Positions 10,180-22,126 are shown, numbered from the stretch's first letter. The stretch: DNA of 64,000 nt from Phycomyces nitens (GCA_022702545.1 JAHRBC010000007.1:2294001-2358000), one strand, 5' to 3'. Notes: generated from the letters alone by a model not told the origin. Numbers and translations are program-made.

Positions 10180-12239
10180 ATGACAACAGACGTCTTGGAT
10201 GAGTACGATCTTATCATTGCTATAGGTATTGTATATCTTATTTTAAAATATTCTAGTGCTAATCTGAAACGTATTAGACTTTGGAACCACTTATTCTGGA
10301 TTTAACATACGGCGCTTAGAGGACCCATTATTTGCACACCCTTTGTACGTCTTGGATCAGAATACCATTTGCATTGATATCAAGACTTACCCTTTACACT
10401 TCCACCTATTGAAATCGATTACTATAACTATCCAGGAATGAATATCCTAGATGGGGGAAAAGGAAGATCCGACTACACTGTTTTATAAAAAGAGTTCCGA
10501 TTCGATTTCTACAGAAACAAACAAACCATATAAGTATGGATGGAATGCTGACAATTACAAGGATGATCCTGAGGATGGATATTACGTGACCAACTTTAAA
10601 CTATGGCTGGATCAAACTGCCAAAAAAGAAGATCTTCCTCCCCTACCATACAATATGTCTCCAGTCCAAGGTAATCAAGAGATGATCTTATGTACCTGGT
10701 TATTGATATCATATCTTTAGTTATTGCTGATTATTTGGATTACATACGCAAGCAAATCTACATAACACTGGATTATGACTATCCTGGATATAATAACCCC
10801 TCCAAGCACAAATTCTGTATGGCAGTTCCAACCATGTGGTCTGAGGAATCAAAGAATATAATGAGAGATGCTGCCATACTAGCCAATATTATTAAAAAAG
10901 ACGATGCACCTGATAAACTGCTGATTCTCGATGAAGCTGTAGCAGCTGCCTTGTATGCCGAGGATATATCTCCTGAACTAGAACTCTCAAGCGGTAGTCT
11001 TTACATGATTTGCGACGCTGGTGGTGGAACTGTAGACCTTGCCGTATTCGAAAAGGACGATTCATCTGGAGCAAATGGTTTAAAGGAAATCACAATGGGA
11101 ACTGGTAGTTCTTGCGGTTCAGAATTATTGGACGCTCAATTCAAAGACTTATTAGACGAAAGACTATCTAAGTACCCTGATTATAATGAAAATAATAGGA
11201 TATGGACCATGCACTATTTTAATTTTCTCAAGGTAAAATAGACATGGTATTGTATATTAAACGGTTGAATATACTAATGTGAATGAAATGTTTATTTTGG
11301 ACTGTTCTATAGAAAGTATTTGGTGATGATGATGATGATAAAGTATCCTACGATCTAAAAGAGCTTAATCAATATTACTTCTGTGGACATGACGATATCA
11401 GTGGAAATGATTTTTTCACATTGGATGAAATTCGTACAAAAGTATTCGATCCGGTAGTAGACAAAGTACTTTGTTTGATTGAGAGCCAATTCAAACAGCT
11501 TAATGGGAGACATATTGATGCCATGTTTATAACTGGTGGGTTCGGTCGGTCTCCATACCTTCGAAAGCAGATCAAGGATGATTTTGAGAGTAGAACGAGG
11601 CAGACCAAGGTTATTAAAGATGGAATCCAGGCCGTATTGCAAGGAGCAATTCTATTTGGTGCCAACCCACGTAAAATTACCCAACGTATCCTGCGCCGTG
11701 CATATGGAATCAAGCTGTGTTCACCAGATGAAACAAAGGACGATACTAAAGCACAATCCGATAAAGACAAATTCCATGTGTATATCCATAAAGGCCATCC
11801 AGTCAACGATGATACATGGATTTCTAAAAGGATGCATTGGTCAAACAATACACTCCCAATTATATGTAAGATCAGCATTAGATCTTTATTAAATACAATC
11901 CAATAACATTGATCAATAGCTTTGTATGCGTACGATGGTGAGGAGCCAATTCCTGAATACCCTAATCCTCGGGAGATTGATCTAGTTGCTAGGCTTGCTA
12001 CTCGATTTAAAATTGATACAAGAGAAAAGGTTGACCGTGAAATCTATATGATGATGCGGTTTGGCTTGGACAGAATTGAGGTCAAGGTGAATATTTCAGG
12101 CGTGGAATTCGAATATGGAATAATCCACGATGTTACTGGAGAAAAACCAATTCAAAACTACAAAGGATGCGGCCTACTTTTATTTTTTACAGAAAAGTTT
12201 AGATCTTTCAAGGACTATGTAGTGCACATTAATGCCTAA
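10180..12239 (+). CDS. HSPA12-like Hsp70-family ATPase
   Basis: Actin-fold ATPase of the divergent Hsp70 (HSPA12) group; client unknown. Predicted exons 10180-10225, 10278-10348, 10451-10670, 10721-11232, 11313-11865 and 11920-12239 (about 573 aa). Phosphate-1 motif IDFGTTYSGF spans the first junction. YGWNADNY and the linker to ICDAGGGTVDLAVFE (phosphate 2) follow, with LLILDEAVAAALYAE upstream of it. MFITGGFGRSPYLRKQI (adenosine motif) and GAILFGANPRKI lie in exon 5. The C-terminal region lacks the classical peptide-binding domain and EEVD. The second intron is doubtful: its GTCTTG donor is weak and the WPG-type segment expected there is split between two frames, so the 5' end may be damaged or mis-modelled. 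A Tc1 element begins two bases after the stop. Confidence 0.8.
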
Positions 12240-12240
12240 T

Positions 12241-13405
12241 TATACTGGTTTCAATACTACACTCCCAGAAAAAAAGTCATCACACATTTAGACAATTTTT
12301 GCACTCTGGAAATATACACCTAATCTTCTTTAATAAATATCTTTTTATCTGTTCATTGTAATATCTTGAGACTTTATATTCCAATAGTCAATAGTGTATA
12401 TATTATGAAAATAAATAAATAATAAATAATGTTTAATATCGGGTGTTTCCACTACGAGCAGCAATTACAGCCTTAATCCGATCAGGCATACTTGCAACAA
12501 GCCTTGCACCAAATTCAGGATCCATTTTCTCCCACTCCTTGGCAATACAAGCCTTGAGATCTTTAACATCGTTAATATATGAATTTTGCTCTGCAACACA
12601 ACCTTTTATGGCCTTGCAGACATGCTCAATTGGGTTCAAATCAGGGCTTTGAGATGGTCAGTAGTCAAAGTGCTTGATTTGCCATCTATTTTTCCACCAT
12701 GTCGTGTATGAGCCAGTATGACAGTTAGCATCATCTTCTTGGAATTTGAAGATAGTATCATGTTCATCATTCAGTTTTTGATACCAAGGATTGAATTCTT
12801 GGGACAAACAGTTGACATATACATCTTGATTGACAAAGTCATCAAGCACGGTTAGAGACCCGAATCCTCCAGCCCAGAAGCAGCCCCACACCATTACGGA
12901 ACATTTTCCAAACTTCTCAGATTGAAGAATATGTCTATCCTGAAAGCGTTTTCTAGGTTTACGAAGAACGGATGGATCAGAATCATTGCCCTTTTACCAT
13001 GAACCTAGACTAATCTGACCAAATAACCCTTCCCCAGTTCTCCACAGTCAAACTGACTCTAGCTCTTGCCCAACAAAGCCGATTCTTCTTCTGTTCAGGT
13101 TTCAGTCTTGGCCTGGACACTGGCATATAATAAGCAAATCAATTTGCCCAAAGATAGTTGATAACCGTCTTTCTACATACAATGACACCAGCAAGCGCCA
13201 AATTTTGCTGATTGTGGTATATAACCACGAGCCTTTTTTGGTTTTTAATCTTTGAGGCCCATAGCGTTAATGACAAGAGTACCTACACCGCCAACTTTAC
13301 TTTATAAGATGAGTAGATTTAGAAAGAATTACACGCATACATCCGAACAAAGGCCCGTGACATTTGGGATAGTGTGAAAGTATATTGTTCTAATTGATAA
13401 AAAAA
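12241..13405 (-). mobile_element. Decayed Tc1/mariner-type DNA transposon
   Basis: Left boundary is visible: TATACTGGTTT at 12241, directly after the Hsp70-like stop codon (12237-12239). The interior carries a broken Tc1-like transposase on the minus strand. The right terminus is uncertain: 13368-13392 (GGGATAGTGTGAAAGTATATTG) resembles the reverse complement of the left inverted repeat only loosely. Confidence 0.6.
12433..13262 (-). pseudogene. Tc1-like transposase pseudogene
   Basis: Read on the minus strand, pieces of a Tc1/mariner DDE transposase appear in order. Near 13230-13050 are GVIVCRKTVINYLWAN and RLKPEQKKNRLCWARA. Then come LTVENWGRVIWSD, MVWGCFWAGGFGSL, a DDANCH segment and NPIEHVCKAIKG. 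The frame ends ASMPDRIKAVIAARSGNTRY. The frame is broken by several stops, including TGA in place of the Trp codon before PSQSPDLNPIEH (about 12658) and TAG after WSD (about 13005). It is therefore inactive. Confidence 0.85.
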
Positions 13406-14693
13406 AGTGGTCCACAATCTTTAAAGAATGATTCAAAATACACCACTATTTTTACGGGAAAATATGTTTTGTTTATGATATCAAAAAGAATTATATATTT
13501 TACTGTTACTTTTACTGTCAGTCCCAACATTTGTGTCTTTTCGATCTTCCTTTGGAATACATTTATTTGGGGGAATTTTGGAACTCACATCCCCTCTATT
13601 AGCTACTCCAACTAAATGGGTGGATATTATCCAAAAGAAATTCCCGTAATATGTCAAGTCTTGACAGTCTCTATAGTATTCTGCAGCCTCAAACGTTGGC
13701 TGTCCTATACAAAGACATGGCACTAAAACGCTCTTGGCATTGGTACAGCAGTACTGTTCATGATCTGTTGGCAAATATACTCCACAGCATAATTCTTCTG
13801 TCCTGGAAAATATTCCAATCACAATGAGTTATAAAACTCTTCTTTTAGAGAAACAACTCAGAGGCTATTGTTTTGTCTTTATTTTTTTGGTTGTTCTTGC
13901 CAAAATTCTGATCAAATTCATCCCTAAATATTTCTTATTGTTTCCTTATTATGATATCCATGTGTTTTTTTTCTTCAACATGTGTTTTTGTGGCTATCGG
14001 GTCTTCCTCGAGCATAAACTTCTCCTTTTAGAAAATACAATCTGACTTGACATTTGGTTTCTAACAATTAGATCTTGTACTAACCTTCCACAATTCCTCT
14101 CCTAAACAAAAACAAAAAACAAAAACACTTTAATACAGCCAAAGCATCGCAATACATGTATATCTTATTAAGTATATATTATAGTATTCAATTTTATATG
14201 ACAGGTATGAGCCATGATATGTGAGACCATCATGCCTCATTAATAACATTCAATACTCATATTTAGCAAAATATGAATAAAGGCAAATGCCCACACATTG
14301 ATTCCAAAAGTTAATCTATTTATGCCTTTTTATTATTCAGAATCCAACATATCTCTATATAATAAAACATTTGTTCTGTCTCAATTGTATTTATAATTTG
14401 ATCAAGCTTGCAAAATAAGGAAAGCAGGACTATAGTATTGGCATCGTACCAAATGCTTCACGGCTAATAATAAGCATCGACTCATTCTTCCTATTGCAGC
14501 ATTTATTCTTTCGAATTATGTTCAAAGTATCAGACTCCAATGAAAATATAATGGTAGCAAAAAGATACTCCTTTATGTCAGCAATGGATTTTAAAGGAGG
14601 TGTTTAATGGCATTTTCTATACTAATTTTCTGATTATTCATATATAATCTCGCAATAAACGACTCTATTCTGTCTTGTGCTTAATATCTCTTG
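13263..14693. other. Mostly non-coding region with one Cys-rich ORF
   Basis: Flank of the dead Tc1 element, then AT-rich DNA. One minus-strand frame at 13481-13822 is listed separately. The plus-strand frame 13824-14045 is Phe/Leu-rich low-complexity translation and not accepted as a gene. Confidence 0.45.
13481..13822 (-). CDS. Cysteine-rich ORF, 113 aa, unknown
   Basis: Open frame with eight Cys in clustered pairs (ELCCGVYLPTDHEQYCCTN, VPCLCIG, YYRDCQD), then a Lys/Asp/Ser-rich tail. No signal peptide is visible at this start, and an acceptor-like TTTTCCAG lies within the first codons, so it may be an internal or last exon. A strong donor-like GTGAGT sits after VANRGD. I do not recognise the family. 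Confidence 0.28.
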   Translation of the reverse strand: MIGIFSRTEELCCGVYLPTDHEQYCCTNAKSVLVPCLCIGQPTFEAAEYYRDCQDLTYYGNFFWIISTHLVGVANRGDVSSKIPPNKCIPKEDRKDTNVGTDSKSNSKIYNSF

Positions 14694-15122
14694 ATGTACT
14701 CGTCTATCTTTATACTTTTTGTCTTGCTATGCATCGGCCCTTTTTACACAATCGCAACTGATGTACAAATGTACTGGCCATATATCAGTGACCACAATAT
14801 TGGCAGCCTATGGCAGTATGAAGTACATTCAACGTATCCATGGTAAAAAAAGAAAGGCTCCATTTCAAAAATCCATCATTGATTTATTTATTTTTTTAAA
14901 AAAAATGTACTTTTATCTATCAGCATGTCTCACGTTGGCCAAATGAACACCACAATTCCTGTCAGCACGTTTTATTATTACAACAATACCATTTCTGACA
15001 TGATCAGCCTCGAATGGGCTTCATTCTTGACCGGGTTCTTGCTAACATTATCATTTATCCACACCTCCAAACCATTGACCACAGTCGAAACCGATGAATT
15101 AAGGGAACTATGGGAACTTTAA
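14694..15122 (+). CDS. Small two-helix membrane or secreted protein, unknown family
   Basis: Exons 14694-14842 and 14924-15122 encode 115 aa in agreeing phase. The N-terminus MYSSIFILFVLLCIGPFYTI is a strong hydrophobic signal/anchor segment. It is followed by a polar region with DVQMYWPYISDHNIG and LWQYEVHSTYP. A second hydrophobic segment, WASFLTGFLLTLSFIH, precedes an acidic C-terminus (VETDELRELWEL). The intron (81 bp, GTAAAA to TATCAG) contains a T7A8 tract. Topology suggests two membrane spans or a secreted protein with one span. Function unknown. Confidence 0.55.
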
Positions 15123-18100
15123 AGGCTGGATAACATTTCTTTCATACATCATGCTACTTGTAGTGATGCCATTATTTATAAACATTATTCTTTTCTTTTT
15201 CTTTTGCTCAAACACATACAAAAATATATAATATTTCAAAAAGAGTATCCAAGTTTATTTAAAAAATACAGTTTAAAATCCCATGTTTTTTTTCTCTTCA
15301 TCTGGGCATTTATTAAAGACATACATCTTTGATCACCAATACCACCAAAGAACGAAAGAAGAATTGATTTACGGGGAGTGCGAGTAAAGTTTGTTGCCAT
15401 GTTCTTGAAGAACTTTATAGGATTCTTGATAGGTAATGTTTGAGTAGTACTTTTCAGGCTACTAGAAAATAGTGTATAGAAATCTGGCTGTTATTTTTTG
15501 GAAATAAAGTACAATCATATTTCTGTTAAATACTTGTTGGAAAAAAAGAAGAAGAAGATGTGAATTGAAATTATAGCCAAGGAAAGATAAATGAAAAATA
15601 TAGATTACCAAAGTCTCACTCTATAACCAACCCTAGTGTTAGCTAGCATGTGCTTTGATAGGTGTATATATTCATAAAGTTCCAGCCTATTTCTCCAGAA
15701 TATATAGATAAGAGTAGGTACTATAATCCTGAGCTGGGCTGATATCTCAAGAACAAATAAAAGTAAAATAGTCATAGTAATCAAGTTTAGTTTGCTCTGT
15801 ATTGATCCGTATCAAACTTGGATTGTTGCCAAAAAGTACTGTAGACTATAATATTGAATTATCAAGGCAAGAATATCAGGCATTGTGTTTTTATAGACAC
15901 ATCATTATTTAGGTACACAATCAGTCTTTTCTTATAATATAATCATAATTGATTTGAAGACTATAGGACTTGGCCAACAAAGACAATTGATTCTTTTTTT
16001 AAAAATAATAATAATAATACAAAATATGTACCTTTCTTAAATAATATATCTTTTTATGCATAGAAAATGAATATTTTATTCCAGGCACCAAATCTCAAGT
16101 CCTTTCTGACTTTTTCTGACCTTTTTAGAGTTTTATGCTTGTACGAGCATAGAAACAAGATGATCTTTGACACCCTAGACAATTTCAATTAAACCAGGGA
16201 CTTTGTCCTTGGAAATCCACTTGAGATTTCATACATCAGACCCCCTACTTGTACTTTTGGGATAAACCCATCGTATATGAGATGTAAATGATCCCTTTTT
16301 ATCCGAGTTTGTCTAGAAACGAAAGTCAACTTTCAAGTATAATACACCATCACACTCTTTTGAACCAGACATTCTGGTAGTATTATTATCATTCTTTTGA
16401 AAAGAAAGGATTGCCAATGCATTGCAGCTGTTAGAGCCTATATCTTGCATGACACTATAGAAAATATTTTCAGGACAAGAGGAGGTAATCCCTCTCAAGG
16501 TCTGGTTCCAATCTACCTTTACAATACTTCAAGAACCTTACTTGTTTGTTATTGAAATGATTTGGGCAACCCAAGCGATACCAATCTCCCCAACACGCTC
16601 TAGCTTGCCATGGGTTTATAGAGCTAATCGCCATTTATTCTGGTTTATTTTTATTTATGGAATGTAGCTGAGCAAGATGTGTTGACCTATATCAATTCAA
16701 AATCTGGTCACTTTTTTTTTAAAAAAAAAAAGAAATTATAAGATTCTCTATCTATCGAGTTTAAACAATTTGGTATCTATTTCAAGGGTACTTGTTTGAA
16801 AAGAAAAGAAAAAAGAGAACCCTGTTTTTAATTTCTTGTAACCTTGTAATTGCCAAGAGGAGCAGGTCGATTGGGCAGGGAATCAATAATAGAAGTCTTG
16901 GCTTTTAATACTCTATTCTAAAAGGAAAGGTGTCAAGTTTAAAAGTGGCACAAATAAAAGACTGCTGTATGTTTGCTCTTCACCCTCAAAGACAGGAGTG
17001 CATTTGGCTATAGAAACGCTGAATGAGCCATGAAGTGCAAGGGGGCTTATATTGATATGTTGTGCCTATGTTTTTTTTTTGGGCTAGTTTCAACTGATTT
17101 TTATTATATAGTGAGAAACTGGGTGGAACACTTTTGACCCCAGTGTGAGTATTTTCATATAGACTTTCTAATGTGGACTGTGGTACATTCCCCATTTGCA
17201 CCTGGTCACAATGTTTCCAATCATTAATAACTGGGTCTGTATATTTTGTATTATAAGGCTGACAAAGACGCGACATTACAATTTATAAAAGTGGCATACG
17301 GAATCTTGCCATGGGTGATAATGGCTGTGACCCATAGGATCCAATGACATTACTATATATATATATTTTGGTATCTGGCTGCGCGAATGAAACTTTTATT
17401 GATATTCAACTCGACTTGGAGAATCGGTACAATTGGCACCGCGTTATCAAATACAACATGCTCTAGGCTGATTACGGGTTTTAGGGAGAAGTTTAAGGCA
17501 ATTTGATGATCAATTGAGTAGGTTGTACACGGCGGATTTCCAGAGGATTATTTAGAGTACGGGTTATTGTCTGGAAATGCTCATAAGATGAATGTATTCC
17601 TGTTGTTGACTTTTGGTCAATGGCCTTCTCTTTTTTTTTGGGGGGGAGCAGCAGCAAGGTGAAGATGAGTGGAAATTCTGGGGTAGGACAATTTACGGAT
17701 TCTACAAGTGATTTTCTGCCAGATAAATGTAGTTTTTTTTGGTGCACCTTGGATGTTTCCAAGCACTCCAAAAAACACTCGTACGATGTAGTTTAGTATA
17801 AAAGACAAATTGGGGCTGGTGACTTTGGGTTTTCTTGAGGTAGATGAAATGCAGAATATGTGTGTGTGTATGGTATTATTCTTGTACTCCAATGATTTGT
17901 GACATACGAGGTGATTAAAGTAGGTTTGACTGCTAAGGATCTTCCACGTGTCATTGTACAAGTGGAATAAGAGTAGGACAAGAGTGAGGCTGGTGTGAAT
18001 GTATGCTTGTTCGATAATGTCGTTAATGAAAGGCTCTGGACAAGACAGTTGGTGGACGGCCTAGAAATAAAGAATGACAGTAATATTTAGCCGTCCAGCT

Positions 18101-20516
18101 TTTTACCTTTCTTCCGGGAGAGGTAGTACACGATTACTATTATTACATATCAATAAACTCTACATTCTTTTTATGTCTTGGCACTCTTGTTATTTCAACG
18201 ATTCTCTCAAGATAAAATATCTATTTTTATACATGTGATATTAGATAAAATAATCACGGACTAATAGTAAGCAGATCTCTAGTCAATAGCTTATTGAATA
18301 TCATTCAATTGATTTCCGCCAATGGAACACAAGCCCAGGGTTCATTTCCATCTTGAAACTATAGGTACAGTGCTTCCAGCAAGTAAAGTCCCAGCCAATC
18401 AAAAGCAATTATCTCTTAGTTACCGCTCTCATTACTCTTGTATGTATTGTGCGCCCTGGTATATTATTTTTTTCTTAATTGAACAAAAAGAGAAAAAGAA
18501 AAAGGAAACAAGCATTCTGTCTACGGTTTTTATTTTTCAAGATGATAGCAAGTAACTTTGAAGATGCGTCCAGGTAGCACTGTGCGATTGTCGGGATTCT
18601 GGAAAGGGCACTTTAACAATCTTCCCAATCCATTCTGCCTTTTCCTCACCATGTAGTCATTGACGTGACAAACAAGTGATTTGACTGCCTTTATCTCAAC
18701 ATTGGCTGGTTCAGATATTGGTCTAGTGCTTTCATGATATTATTTAGCGGCAATGCTGACATACTTTCTCTTGAGTGATCTTGCCCAGAATATGCCGGCT
18801 TTTGCGTATTCCAAAGACTTTATTGGGTTGCCAAAGGTATTGGCAGCTGTCTTTTTTTTTTCTTCGGATTGCGAGCACCATTAAATCGACACAGCATAAA
18901 CCAAGGAACTGGGTATATGAATTAGCAATAGTGCAAGGTACAAGCCAACACATAATATAAGTTTTGTTTATTTATTTTTGATATACAGAAACCAGAGCCA
19001 ACAAAAAAAGTTACAGGTATGAACAGTATTTCATGCCTGACACTATTTTTACAAGTAATATTGTTGACATTTTGGTAGGATAGATTAGAAACGACCGTTG
19101 TCAGTCTGTTTGAACTGTATGAATTGATTTATTCCAGACCCTTTACTGATTCAAAGTGTATTCTTAATCGACTCTTTTGGTGACTTTTAGTTTACAAAAT
19201 CTGCTCCCAAGCAATAAGACGGTTCAAAAATCGATTCCGATATGTAGATTGTGATGCATAAAGAGTAAAGAAGTACCGACAACCAAAGTCTTACAATTGA
19301 TGAATGTGTGATAGTGTGGCTTGCTTCCTAGTCGATTTACCGTGAAGGCAAGAGTGATTAAAAAATATGACATTGATTTTAATTGGCTGTGTCATTACTT
19401 ACCGGAAGCACTGTATATATATATATATATATACTGAAAGAATGTGTATTTTTTTTTAAACAAAACAAAAAAAAAAAGTGGGCTGAAATGTATAATCACA
19501 TTGCCACTCTAAACAGCACCAAGTTAATCATGCTTTAATCGCATGTTATCAAATATGCTTGTCTTGCAAACCCAACTCTAAATTCTGATACTTCAAAGAA
19601 TTCTTTTGAGATACCAAAGCCATTAATGACAAGTGTTGATAAAAAGGCTGATAATTGAAATGTAATATCAGACCAGGGTGTACAAGATAACTATAAATTA
19701 TATATAAATAAATATATATACACTTTGAAAATTAATAATAAGAATGGAAATACTTTAATATACCAAGACGCTATGGTCCAAACGGACAACCAGATATTTA
19801 TATATATATATATATAATGGCTGCCACTGGTTTGTTCGTGTGCAGGAAAATGTCATGGATTCTTGTTTACCATTATTTTTTGAAACAACACATTTCCAAT
19901 TATTCCACCCCAACATTTCCTAATTAGGATAGACCGTTCTTTAAAATACTCCTGTGGTAATACACACCATTTAAAGGAATTTTATAGAGACAACCTAAAT
20001 TCCATATTTGGAAATTGCCTTTTATTTTTTATATAATAATTACAAATCCTCCCCCTCTCCTTTTTTTATTTATTTTTATTTTTAATAATGACTGTAAAGA
20101 TGTCCTTGAGATACTTCTTTAGAATTAGCTGATTATTATTTTTACCTATTCACCCATAGGATATTAAAACATGCCAATTAAAGCCAATTAAATCGAACCC
20201 AAGCTAATCGAGTCAATGCAATAACTACAATTCAATTCAATTCAAAAATGTGGTGCGGTTAAATATTACACATTAAATGATAAGCAAGTTTATGGTGTGC
20301 TTAGGTACCGCTTTAATTTTTCCCGCTTTTTCATTTGTTAACTAATTTTTACTGTTTTATTTATTTATTTATTTATTATTATTATTTTTTATTTTATTTT
20401 ATTTCATTTGCTTTCTATTTTTGTTTACAGCTCTTTCTCTTTCTCTTCATCTCTTGAGTCCTTCTTTTTCTTTTGCTTTGTTTCCTTACTTTTACAAACA
20501 CCAATTCACAATTGTC
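15123..20516. other. Gene-poor region with a decayed cyclin-like frame
   Basis: About 5.4 kb with no confident gene. AT-rich, with TA runs (17351-17366, 19406-19422, 19797-19815) and T(n)A(n) tracts (16712-16731). Minus-strand frames near 16.3, 17.0-17.3 and 18.7-18.95 kb have no recognisable family. A cyclin-like frame at 17617-18060 is listed separately. The last 150 bases are a T-rich leader before the Orm1 gene. Confidence 0.5.
17617..18060 (-). pseudogene. Cyclin-box-like frame, probably decayed Pho85-type cyclin
   Basis: Open for 147 codons after an acceptor-like TTTCTAG at 18061-18064. The start resembles the first cyclin-box helices (VHQLSCPEPFINDIIEQAYI then SLTLVLLLFHLYN). A later part, VRVFFGVLGNIQG with FIWQKI, resembles the cyclin 'RxFLAAL...W' helix. 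They are separated by about 50 residues that fit no cyclin. I could not build a start codon or a C-terminal half, and following frames contain stops. Compare the intact cyclin at 53.4 kb. Low certainty. Confidence 0.3.
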
Positions 20517-21121
20517 ATGACCACAACCAGAGAGACCAAGGCGTACACGACCCTCGACCAAAGCTCGATGCCTAATTTCAATTCATCTTGGGTCAATTAC
20601 AAAGGTAACCAGCACTGTAAAAGTAGCTTGTTCTCATACATCTTTCTCTAGGCGCGTGGTTTACTACTATTTTTGTTGTTGTGGCACTCAAGGCCTTGTT
20701 TACCGTGATTCCGTTCATCAGTCCAGAGGCAAGCTGGACATTGACAAACTTGTCTTTTAATTGCGTAAGTGTGATGAGTTGAGGGTTTAAAGGCGATGGA
20801 CTAAAAGATGATGTTTAATAGGGCCATTACATCATGTTCCATTGGGTACAAGGCATTCCATTCGAGAACAATCAGGGTGCATACGATGGGTTGACCTTGT
20901 GGGAGCAAATTGATGGAGGAGTGCAGTTCACAGCCACTCGCAAGTTCTTGACGGCTGTTCCGATTGCATTGTTCCTCTTGAGCACACACTACACGCATTA
21001 TGACTTTTTCCTGTTTGCCATCAATTTTACCGCACTGCTGGTGGTGTTGGTTGCCAAATTGCCCATCATGCACCGGGTGCGTGTGTTTGGAATCAATAAG
21101 CTGGACTACGACATGGACTGA
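20517..21121 (+). CDS. ORM1: ORMDL/Orm1 sphingolipid-homeostasis ER membrane protein
   Basis: Regulatory subunit that inhibits serine palmitoyltransferase in the ER. Exons 20517-20604, 20652-20764 and 20822-21121 give 166 aa (family 150-220). Conserved features: NFNSSWVNYKGAWFTTI, the hydrophobic segment VVVALKALFTVIPFIS, then WTLTNLSFNCGHYIMFHWVQ, GIPFENNQGAYDGLTLWEQI and DGGVQFTATRKFLTAVPI. Two final helices, FLLSTHYTHYDF and FTALLVVLVAKLPIMHRVRV, end in GINKLD. Yeast Orm proteins have an N-terminal Ser cluster phosphorylated by Ypk1; this copy has a short Thr/Ser-rich start (MTTTRETKAYTTLDQSS). Confidence 0.95.
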
Positions 21122-21512
21122 TGAAGATTGGAATATGTATGGCTTGCATTATATTCAAGAAACAGAAACAGAAACAGAAACAGAAAAAAAACAGCTTAGA
21201 AACCAACCACACACCATCCCTTTTTCTATAATTCTTGTTTCTTACCTCATCTCACTCATCCACACTTACTCACTCACACTCACACTCACTCACTCATCCA
21301 CACTCGCACAAAACCAGAAACCAAAAAAGAAAAGAAAAAACCCCCCCAAAAAAAAGAAAAAGAATACTACCACATCTTCAAATCATATCACTTCTTTTAA
21401 CCTCTGCCCACATTACAAATAGCTTCCCTTTTTTTATTTTTATTATTATTATTATTATTAGGAGTGGGTCCTGAAATATCGCATGTAAATACGCTTGTTT
21501 TAATTCTATATC

Positions 21513-21545
<33 letters not shown>

Positions 21546-21827
21546 TTACACACACACATATATATACATATATATTGTTTGGATTGATGGCCATTTCTAA
21601 TCCGGTGACTGTGTTTCGGTTTGGAAGAGGTTGACAAGGAAGAATAAAGAGACGTCATGGTGGTTTGACAGAGTGTAACGTCATGGCATATGTGGAGATT
21701 TTGCTTTTTGACTCTTGACGTCATGTTTATGCAACATGGATCAAAGCCTAGAGCCAAAATAAAAGGTATAAATATATAATTGATATTCTCCATCAATCTT
21801 CTTCTTATATACATATAATTCATCAAG
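21122..21827. other. Intergenic region rich in simple repeats
   Basis: Between Orm1 and the next gene. Holds (GAAACA)n at about 21160-21186, a CACT/CACA-rich repeat at 21255-21305, poly-A/C at 21330-21365, (ATT)n near 21438-21460 and (GTCT)n at 21517-21545. The promoter of the following gene begins around 21600. Confidence 0.7.
21651..21725 (+). promoter_or_regulatory. Triplet of ATF/CREB-like ACGTCATG boxes
   Basis: ACGTCATG occurs at 21652-21659, 21678-21685 and 21718-21725; the last lies in a full TGACGTCA palindrome (21716-21723). They sit 103-176 bp upstream of the start codon at 21828. Known bZIP (ATF/CREB) factors bind such sites; use here is inferred. Confidence 0.5.
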
Positions 21828-22126
21828 ATGCCAAGCTCCCGCGAAACCGAACACAAGATCAACAACAACATTGAAAAGGCTTCAAATGTTGCCCAGGATG
21901 AAGTTACTCGTCTAAGAGCCGAATTGGATGAATTCAAGCGCAAGGCTGGCCCAAAGGTTCAAGAGGCAGAGAACATCCTCTGCTCCCCAAGTGCCATTGG
22001 ATTTTACCAAGGTAAGATTGTTATCCTACAAGACTTATTCCTAATCTTTGTTTCTAAAAAGGTCTGGTTGTCGGTGTGGCTATCGTGCTCGGTTATGCTA
22101 AATACAACGGGGGTCTTCGTTTATAA
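21828..22126 (+). CDS. Small C-terminally anchored membrane protein (possibly mitochondrial outer membrane)
   Basis: Exons 21828-22011 and 22062-22126 encode 82 aa. Residues 1-50 are charged and helical (NNNIEKASNVAQDEVTRLRA, ELDEFKRKAGPKVQEAENIL). A single hydrophobic stretch, GFYQGLVVGVAIVLGYAKYN, ends the protein with only a short GGLRL tail, so it looks tail-anchored. The moderate hydrophobicity and basic flanks suit mitochondrial or peroxisomal outer membranes, reminiscent of fungal OM14-like proteins, but I cannot assign a family. AATAAA lies about 50 bases past the stop. Confidence 0.7.
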
